A DNA stretch of 64,000 bases. It comes from Aliarcobacter thereius LMG 24486. Lineage in GTDB: Bacteria; Campylobacterota; Campylobacteria; Campylobacterales; Arcobacteraceae. Position numbers and translations under genes: made by a program. The stretch lies in NCBI RefSeq assembly GCF_004214815.1, contig NZ_CP035926.1, positions 1,851,081 through 1,915,080 of the forward strand. The letters are read 5' to 3'. The notes below the pieces were generated by a model, which saw only the letters and a list, made by a program, of their open reading frames with translations, was not told where the DNA came from and made no database searches. Of the stretch, positions 1-8,914 are shown piece after piece. Position 1 is the first letter of the stretch. Each line of letters opens with the position of its first letter.

Positions 1-299
<299 letters not shown>

Positions 300-529
300 T
301 TTTTATTTATTGATGTCTGAATCTGACTTTTTTGTTTTTAATTACTTAATTACAAAATTATCACTCAAAAGTTTATAGACAAGTTTCTATCATATTTATA
401 TCTCTATAAATACTAACTTGTACAAATTTTTATTTTTTTAACAATTATATATTCGGTTTATAAAGATTACTCTCTAAAAAAAACCTATCAGATTTTAAAG
501 AACTTATTTAACCGCTCTGGTCAAATTGG
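300..529 (-). other. rrn leader with boxA-like antitermination site
   Basis: This stretch between the rrn promoter and the 16S 5' end is the transcribed leader. At 491-504 the minus strand reads AGTTCTTTAAAATC, close to the boxA antitermination element (TGCTCTTTAACA in E. coli) that loads Nus factors on rRNA transcripts. The rest is AT-rich, with no open reading frame of note. RNase III processing stems around 16S are expected but were not resolved by eye. Confidence 0.6.
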
Positions 530-535
530 ACGGGA

Positions 536-564
536 ATTATAATAGGAAAATTCTCCTTTGTCAA
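536..564 (-). promoter_or_regulatory. rrn sigma70 promoter
   Basis: On the minus strand a perfect TTGACA (564-559) and a perfect TATAAT (541-536) are separated by exactly 17 nt. The segment after the -10 (TTCCCGTCC) is GC-rich, which is typical of the discriminator of stringently controlled rRNA promoters. Transcription should start near 529. Such a perfect match stands out because Campylobacterota promoters usually lack a clear -35. Confidence 0.88.
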
Positions 565-710
565 GAGCTTAACGCTTAATTGAAGCTTAAATTTGAAAAT
601 TCGTCCCCCTACACATAAAAATCACCTCTAATCGCCCTTAATATAAGGACTTCTCCTCTATTGGTTTTAAAAAGAATTTTATTAATCTTTTATTTACATA
701 TTTTTTATAC

Positions 711-716
711 TATAAT
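711..716 (+). promoter_or_regulatory. candidate -10 box for the BI-1 family gene
   Basis: A perfect TATAAT lies about 60 nt upstream of the start codon at 775, in a T-rich stretch with no recognisable -35. This is the usual look of a Campylobacterota housekeeping promoter. The assignment rests on the hexamer and its position only. Confidence 0.4.
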
Positions 717-774
717 TCTACAAATACAAATTGCTTTTGTATTAAATAATATATAACATATATAAGGAAGGGAA

Positions 775-1470
775 ATGTACAATAGAGATTATTTAACTGA
801 TAATTCATCTTCACATTCAAACGAGTCTTCACAGGCTTATTTAATTAGCTTTTTAAAAGCTACATATCAACTATTTGCTGGTTCATTATTAGCTGCTACT
901 GCAGGAGCTTATATTGGTTTAGGTTTAGTTCACTTTATAGCAGGTCCAATGATGTGGGTACTTTTTGCTATTGAGTTAGCTTTAATATTTTTCGTAATTC
1001 CAAGAGTAAAACATACTCCAGGTGTAAATCTTGCAGTTTTATTTGCATTTACATTTATTACAGGTCTTACAATTGCTCCACTATTAACATCAATTTTTGC
1101 AATGCCAGGTGGTGCTTCAATTGTTGGTCAAGCATTTTTAATGACTTCAATTGCTTTTGGTGGAATTTCAATGTTTGCAATGACAACTAAAAAAGATTTC
1201 TCATTTATGGGTAAATTTTTGTTTATTGCACTAATTATAATGATTGTTGCTGGTATTTCAAATATCTTTATTCAATCTTCAATGATGCAATTAGTAATTG
1301 CAAGTGCAGGAGCTCTTCTGTTTTCAGCATTTATTCTTTACGATACACAAAATATTATTAAAGGAAATTACGATTCTCCAGTTGAAGCTGCATTGTCTCT
1401 ATATTTAGATTTCTTTAATCTATTTATATCATTACTTCAAATATTAGGAATTATGAAAAACAATGAGTAA
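775..1470 (+). CDS. Bax inhibitor-1/YccA family membrane protein
   Basis: A 231-residue protein with a polar N-terminus of about 20 residues and seven hydrophobic segments, typical of the BI-1 (UPF0005) family. The two conserved acidic positions of the family are visible in the last part: ILYDTQNII and the later YLDFFNLF. In the Bacillus homologue these form the di-aspartyl pH sensor of a calcium leak channel. The ATG at 775 is preceded by AAGGAAGGG. It is transcribed divergently from the rRNA operon and ends at a perfect bidirectional hairpin. The family is certain; a calcium-leak or membrane-protein quality-control role is inferred from homologues. Confidence 0.9.
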   Translation: MYNRDYLTDNSSSHSNESSQAYLISFLKATYQLFAGSLLAATAGAYIGLGLVHFIAGPMMWVLFAIELALIFFVIPRVKHTPGVNLAVLFAFTFITGLTIAPLLTSIFAMPGGASIVGQAFLMTSIAFGGISMFAMTTKKDFSFMGKFLFIALIIMIVAGISNIFIQSSMMQLVIASAGALLFSAFILYDTQNIIKGNYDSPVEAALSLYLDFFNLFISLLQILGIMKNNE

Positions 1471-1498
1471 ATAAAAGACTAGGGAACTAGTCTTTTAT
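1471..1498. terminator. bidirectional terminator hairpin
   Basis: A perfect 12-bp inverted repeat, ATAAAAGACTAG (1471-1482) and CTAGTCTTTTAT (1487-1498), with a GGAA loop lies between two convergent genes. It has A-rich and T-rich ends on both strands, so it can serve both. The last bases of the minus-strand methyltransferase gene are inside it. Confidence 0.8.
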
Positions 1499-2176
1499 TG
1501 CTTTTATAAATATAACCTCAAATTCTAAATAATTTAAATCATACTCTTTATATAACTTTTTAGCATTTTCAAATGATAGTGTTGCACTTGAACTTACACC
1601 TGATTTTTTAATATAAGAAAATAACTCTTTTTTTGAATCAAACTCTAATTTATAAGTTATAAGTTCAAATTTACATTCATAATATTTATTGAATGCTTCT
1701 TTAATACTTTCTTCATCTAATATTGGTGATTTTGTATTTGTTATATTTTGAATAGTTTTAAATGTATTTGATGTAAATAAAACTGCATTTATCTCTTTTG
1801 TTATATATGATAAGTTTTCAACTATTTTTGAAAGATTACTTGACCATTGAAGTGCAGATGAAGATAAAACCATATCAAATTTATATTTATTTATCTCATT
1901 AAAAAACTCTTCACTATCAAAATCAAAACATTTTACCTCAAGATTTTTACTTTTTGGATGAAGTTCACACATATCTTTTGAAGCATCTATTGCTAAATAT
2001 TTATCAAATCCCCAAGATATATTTGAAAATATCTGTCCACTTCCACAACCAAGTTCTAAAATAGTTTTTGGATTTGATTTGATTTCTCTAACTAATGATT
2101 TTGCACAAATTTGTTGAATTATATTATTTGATTTATACTCATTTGCATATTTACTGAATTGATTTTTACTTTTCAT
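1487..2176 (-). CDS. class I SAM-dependent methyltransferase, BioC-like
   Basis: A 229-residue methyltransferase. Residues 39-48 (ILELGCGSGQ) are the glycine-rich motif I that binds S-adenosylmethionine, and DASKDM soon after is motif II. An N-terminal FSKYANEY, a central SSSALQW and a later KSGVSSS fit BioC, the malonyl-ACP O-methyltransferase that starts pimeloyl synthesis for biotin. No other biotin gene lies nearby, so context does not help, and a different small-molecule methyltransferase is possible. It is a single gene, convergent with the BI-1 gene, and starts at an ATG close to the secG promoter region. Confidence 0.68.
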   Translation of the reverse strand: MKSKNQFSKYANEYKSNNIIQQICAKSLVREIKSNPKTILELGCGSGQIFSNISWGFDKYLAIDASKDMCELHPKSKNLEVKCFDFDSEEFFNEINKYKFDMVLSSSALQWSSNLSKIVENLSYITKEINAVLFTSNTFKTIQNITNTKSPILDEESIKEAFNKYYECKFELITYKLEFDSKKELFSYIKKSGVSSSATLSFENAKKLYKEYDLNYLEFEVIFIKAIKD

Positions 2177-2271
2177 TTAGATCTTTAATTAAAAATTTAA
2201 GTTCTATTTTAGCTTGTTCTTAATAAGTATTGGATAAAATTGACACCATTTTTAAAAAAGGAATATAGATT

Positions 2272-2601
2272 ATGACATCTACACTTTTAATAGTTCAGTT
2301 CGTTTTAGCAGTACTAATAGTGATTGTAGTACTACTTCAAAAAAGCTCAAGTATTGGGCTAGGAGCATATAGTGGAAGCAATGACTCTTTGTTTGGTGCA
2401 AAAGGACCAGCAAATTTCTTATCAAAAGCAACTATGGTTCTAGGTATTGTTTTTGTAATAAATACTTTAATTTTAGGTTATGTTTATAACCAAGAGAAAA
2501 ATAAAAGTGCAGTTGATAATGTAAAAATAGAATCATTAATTCCAGCAAAACCAGTAGAAAACAATTCAACACCTGCCCCAACAGTACCTGAAGTAAAATA
2601 G
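2272..2601 (+). CDS. secG: protein translocase subunit SecG
   Basis: A 109-residue membrane protein with two hydrophobic helices (about residues 3-23 and 53-73). Between them is the family motif LLQKSSSIGLGAYSGSND and then FGAKGPANFLSKAT. SecG associates with SecYE in the inner membrane and assists protein export. The C-terminal tail is rich in proline, asparagine and valine, as in other Campylobacterota. It starts an operon with frr, 15 nt downstream, and pyrE. Confidence 0.95.
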   Translation: MTSTLLIVQFVLAVLIVIVVLLQKSSSIGLGAYSGSNDSLFGAKGPANFLSKATMVLGIVFVINTLILGYVYNQEKNKSAVDNVKIESLIPAKPVENNSTPAPTVPEVK

Positions 2602-2616
2602 TTAAGGAGATTTTTT

Positions 2617-3174
2617 ATGTTAGAAGAGATTTATTCACAAACAAAAGAGCAAATGGAGAAATCTATTGATTCTTTGAAAAGAGATTACAAAACTTTAAGA
2701 ACAGGTAAAGTAAATGTAAATATTTTAGATAATATCAAAGTTGATTATTATGGAACTATGACGGATTTAAGTCAAGTTGGTTCAGTTTTAGCAACTGATG
2801 CTACAACGATTACAATAAACCCTTGGGAAAAAAATCTTTTAGGTCTTATTGAAAAAGCTATTCAAACAGCTAATATTGGGGTTAATCCAAATAACAATGG
2901 AGAATCTATAAAACTATTTTTTCCTCCAATGACTGTTGAACAAAGACAAGAAACTGCGAAACAAGCAAAAGTTATGACAGATAATGCAAAAGTTGCTATT
3001 AGAAATATTAGACAAAATGCAAATACAAAAGTTAAAAATCTTTTAAAAGATAAAGAGATTACAGAAGATGATAACAAAAAAGCACAAGATGAAATTCAAA
3101 AAATAACTGATGGTTTTGTTGCAAAAGCAGATGAAACTCTAAAAGCAAAAGAGAAAGAAATTTTAACGGTATAA
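2617..3174 (+). CDS. frr: ribosome recycling factor
   Basis: A 185-residue protein of normal length for RRF, which with EF-G splits post-termination ribosomes. Visible signatures are [12 protein letters not shown] near residue 27, the VDYYG segment, ITINPWEK, and [10 protein letters not shown], equivalent to the PP-T-ERR motif at the hinge. These are followed by the long charged helix that ends the three-helix bundle. AAGGAG precedes the ATG. It sits between secG and pyrE, an order common in Campylobacterota. Confidence 0.97.
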   Translation: MLEEIYSQTKEQMEKSIDSLKRDYKTLRTGKVNVNILDNIKVDYYGTMTDLSQVGSVLATDATTITINPWEKNLLGLIEKAIQTANIGVNPNNNGESIKLFFPPMTVEQRQETAKQAKVMTDNAKVAIRNIRQNANTKVKNLLKDKEITEDDNKKAQDEIQKITDGFVAKADETLKAKEKEILTV

Positions 3175-3176
3175 AT

Positions 3177-3785
3177 ATGAATATAGAACAAATTTACAAA
3201 GATGCAAATGCTCTATTAGAAGGACATTTTAAATTAAGCAGTGGAAATCACTCATCATTTTATCTTCAAAGTGCAAAGGTTTTGGAAGACCCAAAAACTG
3301 CTAAAATTTTAGCAGAGAAACTTGCAGTTGAAATAAAAAAATCTGGTATTAAAATTGATGCTGTTTGTGCTCCTGCTCTTGGTGGACTTATTGCTGGTTT
3401 CGCTTTAGCAAGTGCTTTAGATGTAAGATTTATTTTTGCAGAAAGAGTTGAAAAAGAGATGACAATCAGAAGAGGATTTGAAGTAAAATCTGGTGAGAGA
3501 TATCTTGTTTGTGAAGATATTATTACAACTGGTGGAAGTGCTTTAGAAGCAGCTGCTCAAATCATAAAAGATGGTGGAGAAGTTGTAGCTTATGCAGCTT
3601 TAGCAAATAGAGGTTTTTGTCAAAGAGTTGGAAGTAATATTGAAAGAAAAGATAATTGTAAACTACCTTTAGATAAACCACTTTTTGCTTTAGAAGATTT
3701 TGCATTTGAGATGTATAGTCCAGAAAACTGTCCTATGTGCAAAAATGGAAGTATTGCTATAAAACCTGGTAGCCGAGGGAACTAA
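3177..3785 (+). CDS. pyrE: orotate phosphoribosyltransferase
   Basis: A 202-residue enzyme that converts orotate and PRPP to orotidine 5'-monophosphate in pyrimidine synthesis. The PRPP-binding motif is visible as [17 protein letters not shown]. The N-terminal [15 protein letters not shown] is the orotate-binding region, and [10 protein letters not shown] is the flexible loop. The C-terminus ([15 protein letters not shown]) is the form seen in the longer Campylobacterota and alphaproteobacterial PyrE type. It starts 2 nt after the frr stop and overlaps the next gene by one base, so it is co-transcribed. Confidence 0.96.
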   Translation: MNIEQIYKDANALLEGHFKLSSGNHSSFYLQSAKVLEDPKTAKILAEKLAVEIKKSGIKIDAVCAPALGGLIAGFALASALDVRFIFAERVEKEMTIRRGFEVKSGERYLVCEDIITTGGSALEAAAQIIKDGGEVVAYAALANRGFCQRVGSNIERKDNCKLPLDKPLFALEDFAFEMYSPENCPMCKNGSIAIKPGSRGN

Positions 3786-4267
3786 TGGCAAAATGGAGAG
3801 ATGTAAAACAAAAAAGATTAGATAAAACTCTTTTTGAAAAGAACTCTCCAAAACATAATCCTACAAATCTAGCATCTGTTTCTCAAAGATTTAAAGCCTT
3901 TTTAACTGATTCATTTTTAGTTACAACTCCTATTATGTATATTGTTATTTATCTAATTATGGGTGGAGGAGAAGGCTTTTCTTTAAATAGATCTCTTGGT
4001 TGGAGTATTATTCTATTTGCTACTTTTGTAATAATAGGAATATTTTGGCTTAAGAATGGTCAAACTCCTGGGTTAAAAGCTTATAATATAAAACTTGTAG
4101 ATGCAAAAACTGAAGATAGAATTTCTGTTTTTCAAGCATTTATAAGATTTTTTTCTACACTATTTGCAATAATTTTATTTGCTCCAATGTTTTTTGTATT
4201 TTTTAATAAAAACAAAAAAACTTTTCAAGATATAGTTTCAAATACAAAAATCATTATTGAAAAATAA
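3785..4267 (+). CDS. RDD family membrane protein
   Basis: A 160-residue protein with a basic N-terminus and three to four hydrophobic helices. The RDD signature is visible: R and D in SQRFKAFLTDSFLV, and later GLKAYNIKLVDAKT, the conserved loop before the last helices. RDD proteins are poorly understood inner-membrane proteins, some linked to ion or solute transport. The gene overlaps pyrE and the following MFS gene by one base on each side, so it is inside the secG-frr-pyrE operon. Its function is unknown. Confidence 0.85.
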   Translation: MAKWRDVKQKRLDKTLFEKNSPKHNPTNLASVSQRFKAFLTDSFLVTTPIMYIVIYLIMGGGEGFSLNRSLGWSIILFATFVIIGIFWLKNGQTPGLKAYNIKLVDAKTEDRISVFQAFIRFFSTLFAIILFAPMFFVFFNKNKKTFQDIVSNTKIIIEK

Positions 4268-5349
4268 TGCTATTTTTTAATATCTCTGCTTTTTATTTTT
4301 TTTACTTTGCTGCTGTTGGAGTATATGTAATATTTTTACCAAAAGTACTAAATGATATTGGTTATAGTGCTTTTGATATTGGTATTATTTTAGCAGTAGC
4401 ACCTTTGATGAAATTTTTAATGCCTTTTTTGTTTTTAAAACATATTAGTTTAAATAGGAAAATGTTTAAAAAAGCTCTTTTTTTAACAGTTTTTTCTGTT
4501 TCACTATTTTATTTAACAATAGAAAACTTTTATATATTTATGCTAAATAATGCAATTTTGGCAGCTTGTTTATCATTGATTTTACCCTATCTTGAAGTTA
4601 CAACTGTAACTCTTTTAGGAAGAGATAAATATGGGAAAGCAAGACTTTTTGGCTCTATTGGTTTTGCACTTATAGCACTTATTTTAGCAAAAGTTTTAAG
4701 CACTCCTTTTGTAGCACTTCATTACTATTTAGCTATTGTTGTTTTAGTTGTTGTTTTTGCTTTACTTCTTTTAAAAAATGATTTTGAAGATAAATTAAAT
4801 CCAATTAGTGATGAAGTTTTTTCATTTTTAAAGTATTTTGCTTTTTGGGCAAGTATATTTTTTATGCAAGTTAGTTTTGGTGGATTTTATAATTTCTTTA
4901 CAATTTATGAATTAGAACACGGTTTATCTCTAGAAATCATATCTTATCTTTGGGCTTTTGGTGTTTTATGCGAAATATTAATGCTCTATTTCCAAGCTCC
5001 AATTTTGAAAAACAACCTTTTATCTATAATTAAATTTTGTGTAGGAGTAACAGCTCTTAGATGGTTACTCCTATATCTCTATCCTGATTCATTAGAAATT
5101 GTCTTTTTGACTCAAGCAATACATGCATTCTCTTTTGCACTTTTTCATAGTGCTGTTGTAATATATCTTTATTCACTATATGACAATAAAAAATTAGCAC
5201 AACAATTTATGTTTGGTGTGGGATATGGTTTAGGTGGTTTTGTAGGTGCTTTAGTTTCAGGAGCTACTTATGGAGAAAATCTATTTTTATATAGTGCATT
5301 TTTTGCATTATTATCTTTTATTTCTATCTTTTTTATAAAAAAAAGTTAA
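4267..5349 (+). CDS. MFS transporter, HcaT/PPP-like
   Basis: A 360-residue protein with about eleven to twelve hydrophobic segments and few charged residues. The N-terminal stretch (YFAAVGVYVIFLPKVL) and GKARLFGSIGFALIA resemble the MFS_1-like group that includes HcaT and nucleoside-type permeases. The substrate cannot be told from sequence. It is the last gene of the secG-frr-pyrE-RDD run, overlapping its neighbour by one base. A role in pyrimidine or nucleoside uptake would suit the pyrE context but is only a guess. Confidence 0.75.
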   Translation: MLFFNISAFYFFYFAAVGVYVIFLPKVLNDIGYSAFDIGIILAVAPLMKFLMPFLFLKHISLNRKMFKKALFLTVFSVSLFYLTIENFYIFMLNNAILAACLSLILPYLEVTTVTLLGRDKYGKARLFGSIGFALIALILAKVLSTPFVALHYYLAIVVLVVVFALLLLKNDFEDKLNPISDEVFSFLKYFAFWASIFFMQVSFGGFYNFFTIYELEHGLSLEIISYLWAFGVLCEILMLYFQAPILKNNLLSIIKFCVGVTALRWLLLYLYPDSLEIVFLTQAIHAFSFALFHSAVVIYLYSLYDNKKLAQQFMFGVGYGLGGFVGALVSGATYGENLFLYSAFFALLSFISIFFIKKS

Positions 5350-5430
5350 TTTAATACTTATTTAGATTAGTAACACGAAATATAAATAAACTTAAGGTAC
5401 TATATTCAAAAAATTTTAATAGGATGGATT

Positions 5431-6879
5431 ATGGGAAAAATTAAATTTTTTAGTGGTGAGAATATTCCTTTAGAAATGCATAAAGTAAGAATTGTTCAAA
5501 AGTTAAATTTACCTTGTATTGAAGATAGATTGAAGTTTATACAAGAAGCAGGAAACAATACTTTTTTACTAAATAATAGAGATGTATTTATGGATATGCT
5601 TACAGATAGTGGTGTAAATGCAATGAGTGACAATCAACAATCTGCTATGCTTATTGCTGATGATAGTTATGCAGGAAGTGAAACATTTACAAGATTGGAA
5701 AAAACTTTAGAAGATATTTTCCAAACAAAATATTTTTTACCAGCTCACCAAGGAAGAGCTTGTGAAAATATATTAGCTCAAGTATTTGTAGAAAAAGGAA
5801 CTGTTGTTCCAATGAACTATCACTTTACAACAACAATGGCTCATATTGTACTAAATGGTGGTTCTATTGAAGAGATTGTTATTGATGAAGGTATCAAAGT
5901 TACAAGTAAACATCCATTCAAAGGAAATATGGACTTAGATAAATTAAGAGCTGTAATTAAATCTTATGGCAAAGATAAAGTTGCTTTTGTAAGAATGGAA
6001 GCTGGTACAAACTTAATTGGTGGACAACCATTCTCTTTACAAAATCTAAAAGATGTTAAAAAAATCTGTGAAGAGAATAATCTTTTACTTATTTTAGATG
6101 CTAGTTTATTATCTGATAATTTACATTTTATAAAACAAAGAGAAGAAGCTTGTAAAAATATGAGTATAAAAGAGATTACACAAGAGATGATATCACTTTG
6201 TGATGTTACATATTTTTCTGCTAGAAAACTAGGTTTCTCAAGAGGTGGTGGAATTTGTACAAATAACAAAAATTTATATATGAAAATGAGAGAACTAGTA
6301 ACATTATATGAAGGTTTCTTAACATATGGTGGAATGTCTGTTAGAGAGATGGAAGCACTTAGAATTGGTCTTGAAGAAACTATGGATGAAGATATTATAG
6401 GTCAAGGTCCTTTATTTATTGAATATATGGTAAATGAACTTGATAAAAAAGGTGTTCCTGTAATAACTCCAGCTGGTGGTTTAGGTTGTCATATAAATGC
6501 TATGGAATTTGTAAAACATCTTCCTCAATCGCAATATCCAGCTGGGGCATTAGCAAGTGCTTTATATATTGTAAGTGGTGTAAGAGGAATGGAAAGAGGT
6601 AGCTTATCTGAGCAAAGAGATGAAAATGGAAATGAAGTTTTCTCAAATATGGAGCTACTAAGACTTGCAATGCCAAGAAGAGTGTTTACACTTTCTCAAG
6701 TTAAATATGCTATTGATAGAATAGAATGGCTTTATAAAAACAAAGAGCTAATTGGTGGTTTAAAATTTGTTGAAGAGCCAAAAACTCTAAGATTTTTCTT
6801 TGGAAGACTTGAAGCTACATCAAACTGGCAAGATGAATTAGTAAAAGCATTTAGAAAAGATTTTCCAGATAGCTTATAA
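5431..6879 (+). CDS. tryptophanase / tyrosine phenol-lyase family beta-eliminating lyase
   Basis: A 482-residue PLP enzyme, homologous along its length to tryptophanase (TnaA) and tyrosine phenol-lyase (TPL). The cofactor lysine is K266 in SARKLG; the Asp that pairs with the PLP nitrogen is D223; HQGR at 106-109 and IGGQP near 197 are conserved. Specificity positions look like TPL: T133 (Asp in TnaA), R389 in MERG and F455 in LRFF (His in TnaA). The arginine that contacts the PLP oxygen (R226 in TnaA, R217 in TPL) is L226 here. The C-terminus is about 25 residues longer than TPL. Automatic annotation would say tryptophanase; actual substrate is open. It is monocistronic or co-transcribed with the small gene that follows. 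Confidence 0.85.
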   Translation: MGKIKFFSGENIPLEMHKVRIVQKLNLPCIEDRLKFIQEAGNNTFLLNNRDVFMDMLTDSGVNAMSDNQQSAMLIADDSYAGSETFTRLEKTLEDIFQTKYFLPAHQGRACENILAQVFVEKGTVVPMNYHFTTTMAHIVLNGGSIEEIVIDEGIKVTSKHPFKGNMDLDKLRAVIKSYGKDKVAFVRMEAGTNLIGGQPFSLQNLKDVKKICEENNLLLILDASLLSDNLHFIKQREEACKNMSIKEITQEMISLCDVTYFSARKLGFSRGGGICTNNKNLYMKMRELVTLYEGFLTYGGMSVREMEALRIGLEETMDEDIIGQGPLFIEYMVNELDKKGVPVITPAGGLGCHINAMEFVKHLPQSQYPAGALASALYIVSGVRGMERGSLSEQRDENGNEVFSNMELLRLAMPRRVFTLSQVKYAIDRIEWLYKNKELIGGLKFVEEPKTLRFFFGRLEATSNWQDELVKAFRKDFPDSL

Positions 6880-6884
6880 TTTTA

Positions 6885-6914
6885 TAGAATAGAGTAATTC
6901 TCTATTCTAATTTT
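6885..6914 (+). terminator. terminator-like hairpin after the lyase gene
   Basis: TAGAATAGAG (6885-6894) and CTCTATTCTA (6900-6909) form a perfect 10-bp stem with a 5-nt loop, followed by a short T-run. It lies between the lyase gene and the small membrane-protein gene, so it may reduce rather than block read-through. Confidence 0.6.
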
Positions 6915-6926
6915 GAAGGGATTTTT

Positions 6927-7079
6927 ATGCAAACATTTATGACTATTTTATTTATTCTTTTATCTGTAATAGCTATGTTTTTGACTCTTTTGGGAATTAA
7001 ATATTTTTTACATATGACTGATTATAAGAATAGAAAGAAAGATGGAAGTGAAGATGATAAATTTAAGAAATTTGATTAA
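6927..7079 (+). CDS. small membrane protein, 50 residues
   Basis: A short reading frame with a good ribosome binding site (GAAGGG, 6 nt upstream of the ATG). The product has one hydrophobic helix over about residues 4-28, then a strongly charged tail (YKNRKKDGSEDDKFKKFD). This single-helix-plus-charged-tail layout is typical of real small membrane proteins, and the frame ends cleanly just before the convergent transporter gene. I do not recognise a family. It may be transcribed with the upstream lyase through the hairpin at 6885. Confidence 0.6.
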   Translation: MQTFMTILFILLSVIAMFLTLLGIKYFLHMTDYKNRKKDGSEDDKFKKFD

Positions 7080-7097
7080 TCATCTTTTTTCTTAAAC

Positions 7098-8066
7098 TTA
7101 TATCCACTTATTTCTTTTAAATAATAAAAACTGAAAAACAACAACGAAAAGCAAAATCACACTAAATATTAAAAAAGCATTTTCATTTGATGAACCAGGA
7201 ATTCCACCTACATTTATTCCCAAAAGTCCTGTCAAAAAAGTAAGTGGTAAAAATGTTGCTGATATGATTGCTAACATATACATCTTTTTATTTATATCTT
7301 CACTTAAACGATTTCTTAGCTCTTCTTGTATTAGAATTACTTTATCACGAATTGTATCAAGCTCCTCAATATGTCTTATTAATTGATCATTTGTCTCTCT
7401 TATTTCAACTCTTTGATACTCATCTATCCAAGATATTTTCTCATTTGAAAGTTTAATTAGTGCCTCTTTTTGAGGAGATAGATATCTTTTTAGAACAATA
7501 GATTCTCTTCTTATTTTTAATATCTCATTTCTAAATTCAAGACTTTTCATATCTATTATATTTTCTTCTAAATAATCTGTCCTATCTTGTATTTGCTCGA
7601 TAGTATCATCCATTCTATCAATCATTTTATATGTAAGTTCTACTAAAAATTGAGAAGAACTTTTAACCCCAATTCCATTTTTAAGCTCATCAATTATCTC
7701 TTCAACTGATAAAATCATCTCTTTACTTGTAGATATAATAAGATTTTCTGAAATATAAAGCCTAATTGATTTCATATCTTCTGGATTTGCATCTGCATCA
7801 AGATTTACTCCTCTTAAAGATAGAAGTAAATTATCTTTTAAAACTATCATTCTAGGTCTTGTTTCATCTGCTAAAAGTGCATCAACTGCTACATCTTCTA
7901 TTTCACTTCTATTTGTTATCCAATCTATTGCATCATCTTTTGTATAATCAAAATGTAACCACAAAAGATTTTCACTATTTTTATATTCGCTTATCTCTTC
8001 AAAAACTATCTCTTTTGCATAAGACTTTCTATCTAATACAAAGCCTCTAAATGATTTTATCTGCAT
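7098..8066 (-). CDS. CorA-family divalent metal transporter, ZntB-like
   Basis: A 322-residue protein with a large soluble N-terminal domain rich in helices and two C-terminal membrane helices. The pore signature is GINVGGIPG, as in ZntB proteins, rather than the GMN of magnesium-type CorA. This favours zinc or another divalent cation, but direction and metal cannot be fixed from sequence. The cytoplasmic coiled helix before the membrane part (about residues 150-260) is typical of the pentameric family. It starts 3 nt after yaaA ends, so both are likely co-transcribed. Confidence 0.88.
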   Translation of the reverse strand: MQIKSFRGFVLDRKSYAKEIVFEEISEYKNSENLLWLHFDYTKDDAIDWITNRSEIEDVAVDALLADETRPRMIVLKDNLLLSLRGVNLDADANPEDMKSIRLYISENLIISTSKEMILSVEEIIDELKNGIGVKSSSQFLVELTYKMIDRMDDTIEQIQDRTDYLEENIIDMKSLEFRNEILKIRRESIVLKRYLSPQKEALIKLSNEKISWIDEYQRVEIRETNDQLIRHIEELDTIRDKVILIQEELRNRLSEDINKKMYMLAIISATFLPLTFLTGLLGINVGGIPGSSNENAFLIFSVILLFVVVFQFLLFKRNKWI

Positions 8067-8069
8067 TCT

Positions 8070-8807
8070 TTATCCTATATTATAAACTATCTCTTTTTTT
8101 AATCTCTTCTGTGCTATTTCAACAATACTAAGATTTTCTATTTGCATATTTAAAAGCTCATCAAAGTTTTTTATACTATTTTGTGCCATTAATTTTAGAA
8201 CTTCTCCTCTATATGCTTTTGCAAAATGACTAACAACTTTACCATCTTTTATAAATTTCATTGTGTAATATGCTTTCTTTATATTATAAAACTTCTCATA
8301 AAATCCTGCTCTTAAATCTAAAATATCTTCATCTTTTAAATATTCATCAAGTACTTCACTAAAATTCTCATTGTAAAACTTATCTATTCTTAGATTATTA
8401 AAAGTTTCACCTTGTTTTAATTTATAATCAGGAATTTTATCACTAGCTTTTAAAACTCCAAAAAGATTTGAAAAGATAAGAGTATTTTCATCTATATATT
8501 TTTTCTCATCATCTTTTAATAATTCATATTTTAAATAATCATAAGCAACACCTGTATATCTTTGTATAGCTTTCATAGTTTCTTGAGAAAATATATCTGT
8601 TTGATATTTGTTTATAATATCATCTTTCTTTGTTCCAAAAAGTTTTACCAACTCAAGATTTGATGCTTTTTTTATAAAATCATTATATAAACTTAATATT
8701 TCAAATCTTTTTTCATATAAATCTTTGAAAATAAAACTATTTTTATCTATATATTCATCTATTCCACCACAAATTTTTGTCTCACTTGGAGAAAATAAGA
8801 TTTTCAT
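8070..8807 (-). CDS. yaaA: YaaA family peroxide-stress protein (DUF328)
   Basis: A 245-residue cytoplasmic protein beginning MKILFSPSETK, the hallmark start of YaaA. Later family motifs are visible: LFGVLKASDKIPDYKL near the middle and DLRAGFYEKF followed by VSHFAKAYRGE. E. coli YaaA lowers free iron and protects DNA during peroxide stress and binds DNA. It is first in a two-gene unit with the CorA-like transporter, which would fit metal homeostasis under oxidative stress (an inference). Confidence 0.88.
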   Translation of the reverse strand: MKILFSPSETKICGGIDEYIDKNSFIFKDLYEKRFEILSLYNDFIKKASNLELVKLFGTKKDDIINKYQTDIFSQETMKAIQRYTGVAYDYLKYELLKDDEKKYIDENTLIFSNLFGVLKASDKIPDYKLKQGETFNNLRIDKFYNENFSEVLDEYLKDEDILDLRAGFYEKFYNIKKAYYTMKFIKDGKVVSHFAKAYRGEVLKLMAQNSIKNFDELLNMQIENLSIVEIAQKRLKKEIVYNIG

Positions 8808-8914
8808 TTTTATCCTTACTTCTTCTAACCATAATTTACTAAGCTTTATTATACAATTAGAGTCTAAATACTACTCTTGTATTATGCTTACAAAGTGAAA
8901 GAATATGAATAATT

